Counted from the stretch's first letter, positions 16,028 through 23,943 are shown. The stretch: 48,646 nucleotides of DNA from Thermoplasmata archaeon (GCA_030037815.1 JASHPZ010000010.1:1-48646), one strand, 5' to 3'. Notes: generated by a model from the letters alone, not told the origin. Translations and numbers: made by a program.

Positions 16028-16069
16028 CCCCCGCGGGGTACCCGGCCCCGCGGGGGCCGCCCTTTTTTT
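16028..16069 (+). terminator. Intrinsic-type terminator after small-gene triplet
   Basis: A perfect 11-bp stem (16028-16038 with 16046-16056, 7-nt loop) is followed by seven T at 16063-16069. This has the form of a bacterial intrinsic terminator; the T-run alone would also serve in an archaeon. Confidence 0.75.
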
Positions 16070-16157
16070 AGGGCCGATCGAGCCAGCCGGGCGCGTACTA
16101 CTTTCGGGCCGCAAACCAAAGATACCCGGGCTTCGTGGCCGCGCTCGGTCCCAGTCG

Positions 16158-16391
16158 ATGACCGACGCGAAGTGCACCGTGTGCGGAGGCCCGCTCGAGG
16201 CGGGGTTCGTGACCACCACCAACGGCTCGGGGCTGTTCTGGGCCCACGAAGCGGCCGAGACCCGGTTCCGGCCCAAGGGGCTCGAGGTCCTGGTCGGGAC
16301 GCGCTTTCAGGGGACGTACTCGGCGAACCTGGGGGGCGATCGTTGCCCCCACTGCCGGACGATCCTTCTCCGGCTCCCCGCCGCGAAGTGA
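16158..16391 (+). CDS. Small zinc-ribbon protein, DUF6487-like
   Basis: A 77-residue protein with two CxxC knuckles: CTVCGGPLEAGFV near the N-terminus and CPHCRTILL near the C-terminus, likely binding one zinc. Between them are G-x-FWAHE and EVLVGTRF, like the family of short proteins that begin C-x-x-CGG-x-M/L-x-x-G. The function of that family is not known. ATG 16158 was chosen because the first knuckle follows it at once. The gene stands alone, convergent with tldE. Confidence 0.75.
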   Translation: MTDAKCTVCGGPLEAGFVTTTNGSGLFWAHEAAETRFRPKGLEVLVGTRFQGTYSANLGGDRCPHCRTILLRLPAAK

Positions 16392-16404
16392 GCCGCTCGG
16401 GCCG

Positions 16405-17811
16405 CTACGCGCCCGCGACCACCAGCGGCCGCACCAGGAGCGGCGGCGTCGCCATCTGATCCGTGAGCTCCGGGGTCGACCCGATCGCGACCACGTTGGC
16501 CAGCAGGGACGGCGCGCCCGGCGGCGCCATCACCACCCCGCCCACGGTGCCGCCCCGGACCGGTTCCGCGAGCTTCCCCCCGCGGATCCGATACCCGATC
16601 CGGATCTCGCCACCGAAGGCGCCCGAGAACGGGTCCGGGAACGCCCAGCCGAGCTGTTGGACCCAGATGCCGTCGCCAGCCGCTTCCACCAGCTCGGCGT
16701 CGCTCCCGCCGGTTCCGGCGGGGATCGAGAGGGTGGTGGACGAGAGGCCCGGGGCGTGGGCGAACCGTCGGGGGTCCCGCATGCCGAAACCGGCCGCGCG
16801 GGCCGCGCTGCCGGTCGACGGCACGCCGAAGGCGGCGCCGTGGAGCGAATCGTAGAGGAGCCCCGCCACGGAGCCGCCCGAGATCAGCGGTTGCTTGCGA
16901 CGCGGGGTCCCCTCGTCGTCGACGGGTCCCGAACCGGTCGCCCAGGGGTACGTTCCGTCGTCTTCGACCGTCAACGACGACGCCGCGATCGACGTCCCGA
17001 GCGCGGGGGCGATCTCCCGCAGTCGTGCCGTGCCGGTGAATCGCACCGACAGGACGTTCGGCAGGATCGTCGTGAGGACCCCGGGCGGGAGGATGACCGG
17101 CAGGTCCCCGGTGGGAGGTTGGACCGCCCGGCGGACGTCCTGGGCGTACCGGCACCAGGCGGAGACCTCGTCGGCCAGGTGGTCGGTGGTCGCGCGTCGA
17201 GAGGAACCGTTGACCCAGTACTCTCCCGGAGGCGGCCCTTCCGGCCCGCCGCTCGCCTTCACGGCCGCCTCGTACTCGACCTCCGTCGAGGGGTAGGCGA
17301 ACCGAAGCCCGTTCGAATTGGCGAGCGAGTTCTCGTTCAGCGAGGCGCGGACGGAGCCGAAGCTCAGGACCTCGTTCGATCGGCCGTCGAACGGCGCGGT
17401 GAGCGCATGGACGAACCGCTCGAGCGTTCCCATGGGGTCGGACCAGAGGTCGTCGTCGCGGATGAGGGGGCTCGCGGGGGCACCGCCGGGCTTCGGAAGT
17501 TCGACTCCCTTGGCCGGGAACGACGAGAGCCGAGCGACCGCCTCGGCCGTGGCGACGGTCGCGCGGATTCCGTCCGCGGTGAGGTCGGTGGACGCCTGGA
17601 AACCGCGGCCGGTCTGTTCGCCGCGCGGCCTGAGGAGGCGCAGGCCGTACCCCTCCACGGTGATCGGGCCACGCGCGAGCTCGATCGTCGTCCCGTTCAG
17701 GTGGAGCTCGTAGCGACGGGTGCGCTGCGCGAACACCTCCCACGGGCCGTCGGCCCGGAGCTGGTCGGCGACCCGAGCCGCCGTCGAATCGACGGGCTGG
17801 AGGGCGCTCAT
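16405..17811 (-). CDS. tldE: TldE/PmbA, partner subunit of TldD protease
   Basis: The 468-residue non-catalytic partner of the TldD/TldE metalloprotease, which processes peptides such as microcin or antitoxin substrates in bacteria. It lacks the HExxxH motif, as expected for TldE. Family features include SLNENSLANSNGL (the peptide-contacting sheet), ISGGSVAGLLYDS, and the glycine-rich end GGEIRIGYRIRGGK...PVRGGTVGG. Its ATG at 17811 overlaps the tldD stop (ATGA), so the two are translated as a pair. Start and family are secure. Confidence 0.92.
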   Translation of the reverse strand: MSALQPVDSTAARVADQLRADGPWEVFAQRTRRYELHLNGTTIELARGPITVEGYGLRLLRPRGEQTGRGFQASTDLTADGIRATVATAEAVARLSSFPAKGVELPKPGGAPASPLIRDDDLWSDPMGTLERFVHALTAPFDGRSNEVLSFGSVRASLNENSLANSNGLRFAYPSTEVEYEAAVKASGGPEGPPPGEYWVNGSSRRATTDHLADEVSAWCRYAQDVRRAVQPPTGDLPVILPPGVLTTILPNVLSVRFTGTARLREIAPALGTSIAASSLTVEDDGTYPWATGSGPVDDEGTPRRKQPLISGGSVAGLLYDSLHGAAFGVPSTGSAARAAGFGMRDPRRFAHAPGLSSTTLSIPAGTGGSDAELVEAAGDGIWVQQLGWAFPDPFSGAFGGEIRIGYRIRGGKLAEPVRGGTVGGVVMAPPGAPSLLANVVAIGSTPELTDQMATPPLLVRPLVVAGA

Positions 17812-19202
17812 GCCGGCCCCACGACCGCGGTCGACAAGAGATGCGCCCCGCCCGTCCCGACGGGCAGGAGGTCGGAGTGCCCTTTCCCGCAGTACCCGGT
17901 CTCCATCTTGGTGTCCCCCTCGCGCCCGACGCCGCGGATGTCCCTCAGGAAGTCGAGGACCCGTCCCGAAAGGGCCATGGACGTGACGAGCTCCCCGACC
18001 CGGCCGTTCTCGATCCGGTGGCCCTTCTTGACCTTCAACTGCATCTGGCCGCCGAGCGGGTCCTCGATGCCGCTGGTGCCGCGTTCCAACAGGATCCCGT
18101 TCTTCGCCTCGGCGAGGAGCTCGTCGAGCGACCACGAGCCCGGCTCGACGTAGGTGTTCGTCATCCGCACGAACGCGCGGCTCAGGCAGTCCGAGCGTCG
18201 CGTGTTGCCCGTCGCCTTCGCGCCGAGCACCGCGGCCGACTCGCGGTCGTGGAGCGCGCCGACGAAGCGGCCGTGATCGACCAGGAGGGTCTTCTGCCCC
18301 GGGTGGCCCTCGTCGTCGCAGAAGATCGTCCCCCAGCCTCCCGGAAACGCGCCGTCGTCGGCGATCGTCAGCTGCGTCGGCCCGACCATCTGGCCCAGGA
18401 TCGGCTTCAGGTACGACCGGTCCCGTACGAACTGGTCCGCCTCGGTGCCGTGCCCGAACGACTCGTGGGCGAAGAGGCCTGCGACGCTCGGGTCGAGCAG
18501 GACCGGCATCTGGCCGGTCGGAGGGGCCTTCGCGTGCAGGAGGTCGAGCGTGCCGCGCGCGAGCTCCCGCACGGAGGACTCGGTCATCTCCTCCAGGATC
18601 TCGCGGCCGCCGAGCCCCCCGCCCGACAGGAAGTCGAATTCGACGCGTCCGTTCTCCATCGCGACCGGGGCGACTCCGTACCGGACGCGGGAGAGGGTCT
18701 GGAAGCACCGGGCCCCCGCGGTGTTGAGGTAGAGCCGCTCGTCGTCGGCCCATCCCATCGAGACCTGACACTCCTTGATGCCGGGGACCGCCGTCGCCCA
18801 CCCGAACACGTCCTTCCCGATCGACACCATCCCCTCCATCCCGAGTTCGGAGACCGGGTGCGGGGGGTCGGTGCGCCACTCTTCGTCCGTCGTGGCGGAC
18901 TCTCCGGGGGCCGAACCCGCGGTCGCGCTCCCATCCAGGTCGCGCTCGATCGCATCCGCCACCGACTCGAGCGCCGGCATCTCGAGGTCGGTCGAGGCCG
19001 CTTCGACCCACCGGGCGCCCGCCCACGCCCGCACGATCGCTCCGTGCATCCGCGGCTGCACGTTCGGGGTGGTGGACCGCCGTTCCACTTGCACGCCCTC
19101 GCCGCTCGCCCGTTCCGCGAGGATCTCCGCAAACGCCGAGCGCCGCTCCAGTCGGGTGAGGATCCGGTCGAGATTCGGCTCGTAGTCGCGCAGGTCGGCC
19201 AT
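17808..19202 (-). CDS. tldD: TldD metalloprotease catalytic subunit
   Basis: A 464-residue zinc protease subunit. The metal site HESFGH (residues 246-251, HExxxH) is present, with the Cys ligand in the late block ETGYCGKGH. GGWGTIFCDDEGHPGQKT matches the family core. It forms a complex with TldE, encoded directly downstream with a 4-bp overlap. A TATA box GGTATAAG is 28 bp upstream of ATG 19202, implying a leaderless mRNA. Archaeal substrates are not established. Confidence 0.95.
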   Translation of the reverse strand: MADLRDYEPNLDRILTRLERRSAFAEILAERASGEGVQVERRSTTPNVQPRMHGAIVRAWAGARWVEAASTDLEMPALESVADAIERDLDGSATAGSAPGESATTDEEWRTDPPHPVSELGMEGMVSIGKDVFGWATAVPGIKECQVSMGWADDERLYLNTAGARCFQTLSRVRYGVAPVAMENGRVEFDFLSGGGLGGREILEEMTESSVRELARGTLDLLHAKAPPTGQMPVLLDPSVAGLFAHESFGHGTEADQFVRDRSYLKPILGQMVGPTQLTIADDGAFPGGWGTIFCDDEGHPGQKTLLVDHGRFVGALHDRESAAVLGAKATGNTRRSDCLSRAFVRMTNTYVEPGSWSLDELLAEAKNGILLERGTSGIEDPLGGQMQLKVKKGHRIENGRVGELVTSMALSGRVLDFLRDIRGVGREGDTKMETGYCGKGHSDLLPVGTGGAHLLSTAVVGPA

Positions 19203-19226
19203 GCGCGCCTCCCACCCCGCCCCGGA

Positions 19227-19234
19227 CTTATACC
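19227..19234 (-). promoter_or_regulatory. TATA box for tldD-tldE
   Basis: GGTATAAG on the minus strand is centred about 28 bp before ATG 19202, the expected spacing for a leaderless transcript. Confidence 0.7.
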
Positions 19235-19283
19235 CTATCGGGAGGCGTTTTCGGTGCGGCGGCCGGCGGAACGGTGGGACACG

Positions 19284-19289
19284 CTATAG
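19284..19289 (+). promoter_or_regulatory. TATA box for VOC gene
   Basis: CTATAG is centred about 26 bp before GTG 19313. This selects GTG 19313 over the upstream ATG 19274, which lies before the TATA box. Confidence 0.65.
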
Positions 19290-19312
19290 GCCGGGGCGAA
19301 TGTGCGCGCCCC

Positions 19313-19753
19313 GTGCCAGGCAAGACGGCCCAGCGGGACTTCGGCATCATCGGGTTCGACCACGTCGACCTCAAGGTGAAGGACCGGGCCAAGGCGACCC
19401 GGTTCTTCGTGGAACAGCTCGGAATGGACGTCATCGGCGAGGGCGTCGACCACACCTTCCTGCTCTTCGCCGACCAGGTGCTCGGCCTCCACGACGCGAA
19501 GGACGGCGGCGGCCCCTCCGGGGTCGACCACATCGCGCTGCGGGTCGAGGAGTGGACCGGTCTCAAGAGCCGCGTCGGACGGGCCCGCGTCACGATCACC
19601 GGCGAAAAGGAGCGGTCGAATTCCCGCAGTCTCTTCCTGCGCGGCCCCGAGGGCCTCAAGATCGAGCTCGTGTGGCGGCCCGACCCCCACGCCCACCACT
19701 GCGTGAGCCCCCGGCCCCCGCCGCCCCCGGCGCCGACCGAGGACGACGAGTAA
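19313..19753 (+). CDS. VOC (glyoxalase/bleomycin resistance) superfamily protein
   Basis: A 146-residue single-domain protein with two beta-alpha-beta3 units. The first starts FGIIGFDHVDLKVKD with the usual metal-ligand His, the second starts GVDHIALRVEEW, and FLRGPEGLKIELVW carries the terminal Glu ligand. Members are metal-dependent isomerases, dioxygenases or lyases, and the reaction cannot be read from sequence. The tail is His/Pro/Asp-rich and probably disordered. Its stop codon abuts the stop of ilvE on the other strand with no gap. Confidence 0.85.
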   Translation: MPGKTAQRDFGIIGFDHVDLKVKDRAKATRFFVEQLGMDVIGEGVDHTFLLFADQVLGLHDAKDGGGPSGVDHIALRVEEWTGLKSRVGRARVTITGEKERSNSRSLFLRGPEGLKIELVWRPDPHAHHCVSPRPPPPPAPTEDDE

Positions 19754-20707
19754 TCAGCGCCGAGCGGGCCGGCGAGCGGCCGCCGCGAGGGTCGGCACCG
19801 GGGTCAGCCACGAAGCGTACTTCGACTCCTCGCCGCGGATCACCCGGTGGAACAGCGCCATGATGTCGCGCGTCACCGGCCCCGGCGTCTCGGTCCCGAT
19901 CTTGTAGTGCCCGACGTCGGTAATCGGCGCGAGCTCGGCGTACGTCCCGCTGAAGAACGCCTCGTCGGCCGTGAGCAGCTCGTTCGTCGAGAGGAGCTTC
20001 TCGACCACCGGGTACCCCAGGTCCCTGGCCATCCGGAGCACCGAGTCCCGCGTGACCCCCAGCAGGATGTCCGACTCGAGGCCCGGCGTGTAGACGGTGC
20101 CATTGCGCACGAGGAAGATGTTCTCGCCGCTCCCCTCGGCCACGTATCCGTTCGAGTCGAGGAGGATCGCCTCCTCGTACCCCTCCTGTTGCGCGTCGAC
20201 GCCGGCGAGGTAGCTGTTCACGTAGTTCCCGACCGCCTTCGCGTACGACGGGAGCGCGTAGGAGGGCGGCTTCCGGAACGGGGAGATCTTCGCCCGGACC
20301 CCGGCGTCGGACCCATCGCCCAGGTACTTCTTGGCGGGGATGGCGGCGACCGCGAGCGACACCTTTCCGGTGGTGTTCTTCACGCCGAGGCCGGGCTCGC
20401 CCCGGTAGACCAACGGCCGGATGTACGACGGGAGGATCTCGTTCGCCGCCTGGGTGTCGAGAATCGCGCGCTCGATCTCCGCCGCGGAGTAGGGGATGGG
20501 CATGTGGTAGACCCGGGCCGAAGCGATCAGGCGGGCCACGTGCTCCTTGAGGCGGAAGATGGCGCCCCCCCGGGGCGTCGGGTAGGCCCGGATCCCCTCG
20601 AAGACTCCCACCCCGTAGTGCAGGGTGTGATTGAGGACGTGAACGCGGGCGTTGGCGAACTCCACGAGCCGACCGTCCATCCAGACTTGCTTCCCCTCTG
20701 TCATCAT
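19754..20707 (-). CDS. ilvE: Branched-chain amino acid aminotransferase
   Basis: A PLP fold-type IV transaminase that interconverts Val, Leu and Ile with their 2-oxo acids. At 317 residues it has the normal length. The N-terminal block LNHTLHYGVGVFEGIRAY, the PLP lysine Lys157 in SYAKAVGNYVNS, and AEGSGENIFLVRNG (phosphate and substrate region) are all present. Two ATG codons in a row open the frame; either may be used. D-amino acid transaminase and aminodeoxychorismate lyase are relatives, but the FEGIRAY and SGENIF blocks favour IlvE. A TATA-like GGATACC lies about 38 bp upstream. Confidence 0.93.
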   Translation of the reverse strand: MMTEGKQVWMDGRLVEFANARVHVLNHTLHYGVGVFEGIRAYPTPRGGAIFRLKEHVARLIASARVYHMPIPYSAAEIERAILDTQAANEILPSYIRPLVYRGEPGLGVKNTTGKVSLAVAAIPAKKYLGDGSDAGVRAKISPFRKPPSYALPSYAKAVGNYVNSYLAGVDAQQEGYEEAILLDSNGYVAEGSGENIFLVRNGTVYTPGLESDILLGVTRDSVLRMARDLGYPVVEKLLSTNELLTADEAFFSGTYAELAPITDVGHYKIGTETPGPVTRDIMALFHRVIRGEESKYASWLTPVPTLAAAARRPARR

Positions 20708-21642
20708 GGTCGTGGCCCGCCGAGGAACTCGGTGGGTAGTGGGTATCCAATGGGGGGTGTCGGTAAAAGCCCTAGCATCGCGGATTCGCGCGTTTGGCGG
20801 TCGGTTGGGTCCTTCGGTCGACGCTCGAGGTCCGAACTATTTCCTCCGCCGGGCGAATGTCCAGAGCGAGCCCGTCTGGAGGGGGTGGGTCTGGCGACTC
20901 CGTGCGCCGGGCGACGCCCGGCCCCCCTCGATATGAATATACATATGCATATGAGCATGTGGTGAGTCCCTCCTAAGCGGGATAAGTCGACTTAGCAGGG
21001 CGATCTCCATTCGAGCGTCGCAGCCCGGTCTCAGCCCGCGAGCCGTGACTGTTCGCGTCGTGTACCGCGGTCCAGGGCGATCTTGACCCCAAGAGAGGGG
21101 ACATCTTGGAGACTGAGGGGGGTCTGAGAAGAGTAAAAGTGGGAAGACTCTGTGGTATGGGGCATTTGGAATGGTTGTTACTTTACTAACGTGTCTGTGT
21201 CAGCCATACGCCGGAATGAGGTGGATCTGGGTGACTCCGGGCGATCGGGCGGCCCCGGATGGGCGCCACCGGGCGGTCTCGGGCAGCTCGGTAAGGCGAC
21301 GACGGCCCGGGAGGGCACCCCCGAGCCCGGCGCGCCAGGGTGTGGCCCCTCGGCGAACGCCAAGAGGTCCCGTGGCGGCGAACCCAGGCGGCGGGCTCCC
21401 GGTGCCGTATAACTCGTGTTATACGCCGCTCCGAGGGGGCGAGGCTCTGAGGGGAGCCGGGGCGACTGGGAGGGTGTGACGTTAGTGCCTGTATTAGTGA
21501 CTAAATTACCGTTACTATCGTGTCCAATGAGCCCATGTCGCGGATTTGGCTGGCACGCACGGAAAGGGTGGGGTTTTGGTGCAGGGGTGTGGGAGATCTC
21601 GGTCATTCTCCATGATACGTCGTCTGGAGAATGCGAGACACG
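20708..21642. other. 935-bp interval without a recognisable gene
   Basis: No frame here has convincing coding character. Visible structures are a GCCGGGC-GAC-GCCCGGC hairpin at 20906-20922, an ATATGAATATACATATG element at 20931-20947 almost identical to the vapB operator, a TAAGTCGACTTA palindrome at 20983-20994, and a CGTATAAC-TCGT-GTTATACG inverted repeat at 21406-21425. ACTAACGT near 21185 has an inverted partner ACGTTAGT near 21479, and a 9-bp inverted repeat lies at 21604-21633. The patches at 21120-21215 and 21480-21520 are AT-rich. An unrecognised RNA gene or a decayed element is possible. Confidence 0.5.
20931..20947. repeat. Second copy of vapBC operator-like sequence
   Basis: ATATGAATATACATATG differs at only two positions from ATATGAATGTGCATATG at 22248-22264, the vapB promoter element. 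No antitoxin-like ORF begins here, so it may be a relic or a second binding site. Confidence 0.5.
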
Positions 21643-21655
21643 CTATTTCCGTGTC
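21604..21655. terminator. Tandem hairpins at vapC 3' end
   Basis: CATTCTCCA (21604-21612) pairs with TGGAGAATG (21625-21633). A second hairpin, GACACG (21637-21642) with CGTGTC (21650-21655), spans the vapC stop codon. They could end the vapBC transcript. Confidence 0.4.
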
Positions 21656-22056
21656 TTGTGATGGCCCGGTCTGATTTTGACGCATCGGAGTCGCCACTTT
21701 CCGTGGGGAGGGCCTCCCCTCGTGAACATCTCTTCGCACCCGGCTCCCTCCAGGGTCCCCCACTCGGCGAACCGCAGGAGTTCCGTCCCGCGGATCGGAT
21801 GAACCATGCGTAGGGCCGCTTCGCGCACCGCTCGGCGGTCCACGGGAAGAACTGTCACTTTCCGGCGGAGGCGATCCAGGGCCGCACGCCGGCCGGCATG
21901 CGTTCGAGCCGGCCCTTCGACGGCCGCCGCGGCGAGTTCCAACATGGCGACCTCCGTCGTAGCGACCTCGCTTCCCCGCCAGCGCTTCAACAGGTCCTTC
22001 GCGGCAGGATCTCCCTCGAGGATCATCCGCAGCACCCCGGCGTCGACCCCCTTCAT
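21643..22056 (-). CDS. vapC: PIN-domain toxin VapC
   Basis: A 137-residue PIN-domain ribonuclease toxin. Asp5 (KGVDAGVL) and the Glu residues of TTEVAMLELAAA supply the first acidic ligands. The late block ELLRFAEWGTLEGAGCEEMFTR matches the usual D/E-A-L-x-x-A-W-G-x-L-E-x-G-C-E-E-x-F-T-R pattern, with Glu replacing the common Asp and Gly after TR where Asp is common. Activity may therefore be altered. ATG 22056 overlaps the vapB stop (ATGA), so toxin and antitoxin are coupled. The open frame runs further upstream, but that part overlaps vapB in another frame. Confidence 0.8.
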   Translation of the reverse strand: MKGVDAGVLRMILEGDPAAKDLLKRWRGSEVATTEVAMLELAAAAVEGPARTHAGRRAALDRLRRKVTVLPVDRRAVREAALRMVHPIRGTELLRFAEWGTLEGAGCEEMFTRGGPPHGKWRLRCVKIRPGHHKTRK

Positions 22057-22244
22057 GCCCGGCCCCTCCGAGGGACCGGCTGCCCCTTCGGCCGGGGCCC
22101 GCCCCATGCTCCGAAGAGCTCCTCGACCCCCTCCTTCTGTTCGAGGAGCCGTCGGATCACGGACGTGAAGCTCTCCGGCCCCCGTTTTTCCTTGTCCAAC
22201 GCCTCGTAGATCTCCTTCTGCACGGCGATGTTTCGAGAAGACAT
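22053..22244 (-). CDS. vapB: VapB-type antitoxin (DUF217-like)
   Basis: A 63-residue protein that starts SSRNIAVQKEIYEALDKEK and continues with SFTSVIRRLLEQKE. This is the ribbon-helix-helix pattern of archaeal VapB antitoxins, in which the first strand contacts DNA and the C-terminal segment wraps the toxin. The end (GGPRPKGQPVPRRGR) is Pro/Arg-rich. The promoter contains a perfect inverted repeat ACATATG-6-CATATGT two bases before the ATG, a probable autoregulatory operator. It is followed by vapC with a 4-bp overlap. Confidence 0.85.
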   Translation of the reverse strand: MSSRNIAVQKEIYEALDKEKRGPESFTSVIRRLLEQKEGVEELFGAWGGPRPKGQPVPRRGRA

Positions 22245-22245
22245 A

Positions 22246-22265
22246 CATATGAATGTGCATATGTG
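22246..22265. promoter_or_regulatory. vapBC operator
   Basis: A perfect inverted repeat ACATATG (22246-22252) and CATATGT (22259-22265) around 6 nt, directly in front of vapB ATG 22244 and downstream of a TATA-like AGAATAA near 22270. Binding of the VapBC complex here would block a leaderless start. Confidence 0.65.
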
Positions 22266-22429
22266 GTTATTCTATGTTGCGCCCGGCGCGTTCGCGTCAA
22301 GCCGCCCGTTTCGGACGCACTCCGGTGCCCCGAGGGTCTCGGCGGACTCCCGCGGCCACCCGCTGAAAGCCCCGGCGCGGCCGGTCGGAAGGGGCGCGGA
22401 CCGGAGTCGCCCCTAGACCCCTACTTGCG

Positions 22430-23044
22430 ATGGGGGGTCCGGCCGACTCTGGGGTTAATCCCGTCCGCGGTCTTGGGGGACGAGTGCGTCGCCCGTGGCT
22501 CTGGAGACCCGCGTGGTACCGCGATTTCCTGCTCCGCGAGGTCCCGAAGGGAGGTACCGGGGCGGAGATTGGTGTGTACCGGGGTGACTTCTCGGCTCGG
22601 TTATTGCGCGTGACGCGACCCCGCCGGCTCTATCTGGTCGACCCCTGGAAGCGAACTCCCGAGGCCGGCTCGCATATCTGGGGCTCGACGTCGGACCAGG
22701 TCCGATTGGACCGATGGTGCGACTCGGTTCGGCAACGCTATTCGAACCGGGGCGAAATCCGCGTGGAACGCTGCACCTCCATCGAGTTTGCCTCGGGGAT
22801 CTCGGACGCGTCGCTCGACTGGGTGTATCTGGACGGTGACCATCGAGCCCCTTCGGTCCTCGCAGATCTCGAAGTGTACTGGCCGAAGCTCCGGCCAGGC
22901 GGCCTCCTCATGGGCGACGACTTTGGCCGACGCCACTCCTGGTTCGCCGATGGTGTGACCGTCGGAGTGAACCGCTTTGTGGAGGCACGGGGGCTCGCGG
23001 CCGAGTTTCCGGGCCGTCACCAGTTCCGAATCCGACGTCCGTGA
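22430..23044 (+). CDS. Class I SAM-dependent methyltransferase
   Basis: A 204-residue protein with a Rossmann-type methyltransferase domain from about residue 45: GAEIGVYRGDFSARLL (SAM-binding loop), RRLYLVDPW (acidic residue for the ribose), and LDWVYLDGDH followed by LRPGGLLMGDDF. The DGDH and GGDDF-like spacing matches the Methyltransf_24 group, often found near glycan genes. The substrate is unknown. The next gene starts within its stop codon (GTGA), so it is made together with a surface protein. The start could lie further downstream; the N-terminal 25 residues are low in conservation signals. Confidence 0.8.
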   Translation: MGGPADSGVNPVRGLGGRVRRPWLWRPAWYRDFLLREVPKGGTGAEIGVYRGDFSARLLRVTRPRRLYLVDPWKRTPEAGSHIWGSTSDQVRLDRWCDSVRQRYSNRGEIRVERCTSIEFASGISDASLDWVYLDGDHRAPSVLADLEVYWPKLRPGGLLMGDDFGRRHSWFADGVTVGVNRFVEARGLAAEFPGRHQFRIRRP

Positions 23045-23943
23045 GGGGGGCGCCGACGTGGATGGAGGGCCCCGGACCCGGAGACGCACCGATTTGTACT
23101 CCCGTGGTAGCCCCTCCGACCGTGCCGAGCTCCACATCCAATGCGCGGCGGGCCCCGAGACGCCTCACCGGCCGTCTGCTCGCGGCGGGAGTCGTCCTCT
23201 GCCTGCTGCTCTTGGCGGTACTTGCCAGTGCAGCGTCCGCGCGCGCCCCGTTCACTGGAAGCGATGCGACTCACCCCGAGTTGGGTGCGCGCGCTGCCGT
23301 CGCGACGTTCAACATCACGATTCACGAAAAGGGTCTCCCCGCGGGCACCGTTTGGTATGTCGACTTCAATGGGTTCCAGAATTTCACCACCGCCCCGCAG
23401 GCGATCACGTACGCCCTCCCTCCCGGTACCTACCGCTTCGCGGTTCCCGGCGTTCCTGGCTTTGAGGCGAGTCCGACGTCGGTTTCTTTAAACCTCGTGA
23501 ACGGGAGCAAGTCAGCTACGTTCCAGTTCACCCCTACGTCGCCGCCCACCTACCTCGTGACGTTCGTCGAGAGTGGGCTCGCGGCCGGGACCGCCTGGTG
23601 GGTCAGTCTCAACGGGTCCGTGGTCTTCTCGACGGCCTCGTCGATCGAGTTCCTCGTCCCGAACGGGAGCTATGTCTACGGCGTCGGTCTGGTCGACGAG
23701 TACTCGGTCTCCCCCGAAACCGGGACCGTGGTCGTCAACGCGTCCGCTTCCCTCGTGACCGTGAAATTCACGAGCGAGAAGGGGCTCCTTGGCCTCCCCG
23801 GTGCTGCAGGGTACTTGTTGGTCGGGCTCCTCGCGATCGTCCTCCTCGGCGCGGCACTGGCCGGATTCCTGTGGTGGCGGGGGCGCCAGCCCCCGCGGGC
23901 GGCGCCGGTCGAAGTAAAGCTGCCTCCTCAATCGGCGACGTAG
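23041..23943 (+). CDS. Secreted repeat protein with C-terminal membrane anchor
   Basis: A 300-residue protein with a hydrophobic signal or anchor at about 47-65 (LLAAGVVLCLLLLAVLASA), then two beta-rich repeats. They start NITIHEKGLPAGTVWYVDFNG and LVTFVESGLAAGTAWWVSLNG, each followed by a Y/F-x-V-P-NGSY-type strand. This repeat type is common in secreted proteins of Thermoplasmata. A second membrane helix (about 255-280) and a basic cytoplasmic tail follow. It starts at GTG 23041 inside the methyltransferase stop. Likely a surface adhesion or scaffold protein; no catalytic motif seen. Confidence 0.75.
   Translation: MRGAPTWMEGPGPGDAPICTPVVAPPTVPSSTSNARRAPRRLTGRLLAAGVVLCLLLLAVLASAASARAPFTGSDATHPELGARAAVATFNITIHEKGLPAGTVWYVDFNGFQNFTTAPQAITYALPPGTYRFAVPGVPGFEASPTSVSLNLVNGSKSATFQFTPTSPPTYLVTFVESGLAAGTAWWVSLNGSVVFSTASSIEFLVPNGSYVYGVGLVDEYSVSPETGTVVVNASASLVTVKFTSEKGLLGLPGAAGYLLVGLLAIVLLGAALAGFLWWRGRQPPRAAPVEVKLPPQSAT

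Noticed and set aside
16405-19215. Single 936-codon frame spanning tldE and the region antisense to or overlapping tldD
   Set aside because: Only its C-terminal half is TldE; the N-terminal half is a shadow of tldD, whose own frame and ATGA junction are clear.
20697-20707. ATGATGA at the ilvE start as a C box
   Set aside because: No D, D' or C' box at suitable spacing; it is two adjacent Met codons followed by A.
21000-21420. Possible SRP RNA in the G+C-rich gene-free stretch
   Set aside because: I could not find the conserved helix 8 loop (GGAA/AGCA-type) or the UGUAA motif on either strand.
21178-21606. 142-codon minus-strand ORF in the gene-poor stretch
   Set aside because: Pro/Ser-rich with no consistent structure; the region's AT-rich patches and hairpins do not follow codon periodicity.
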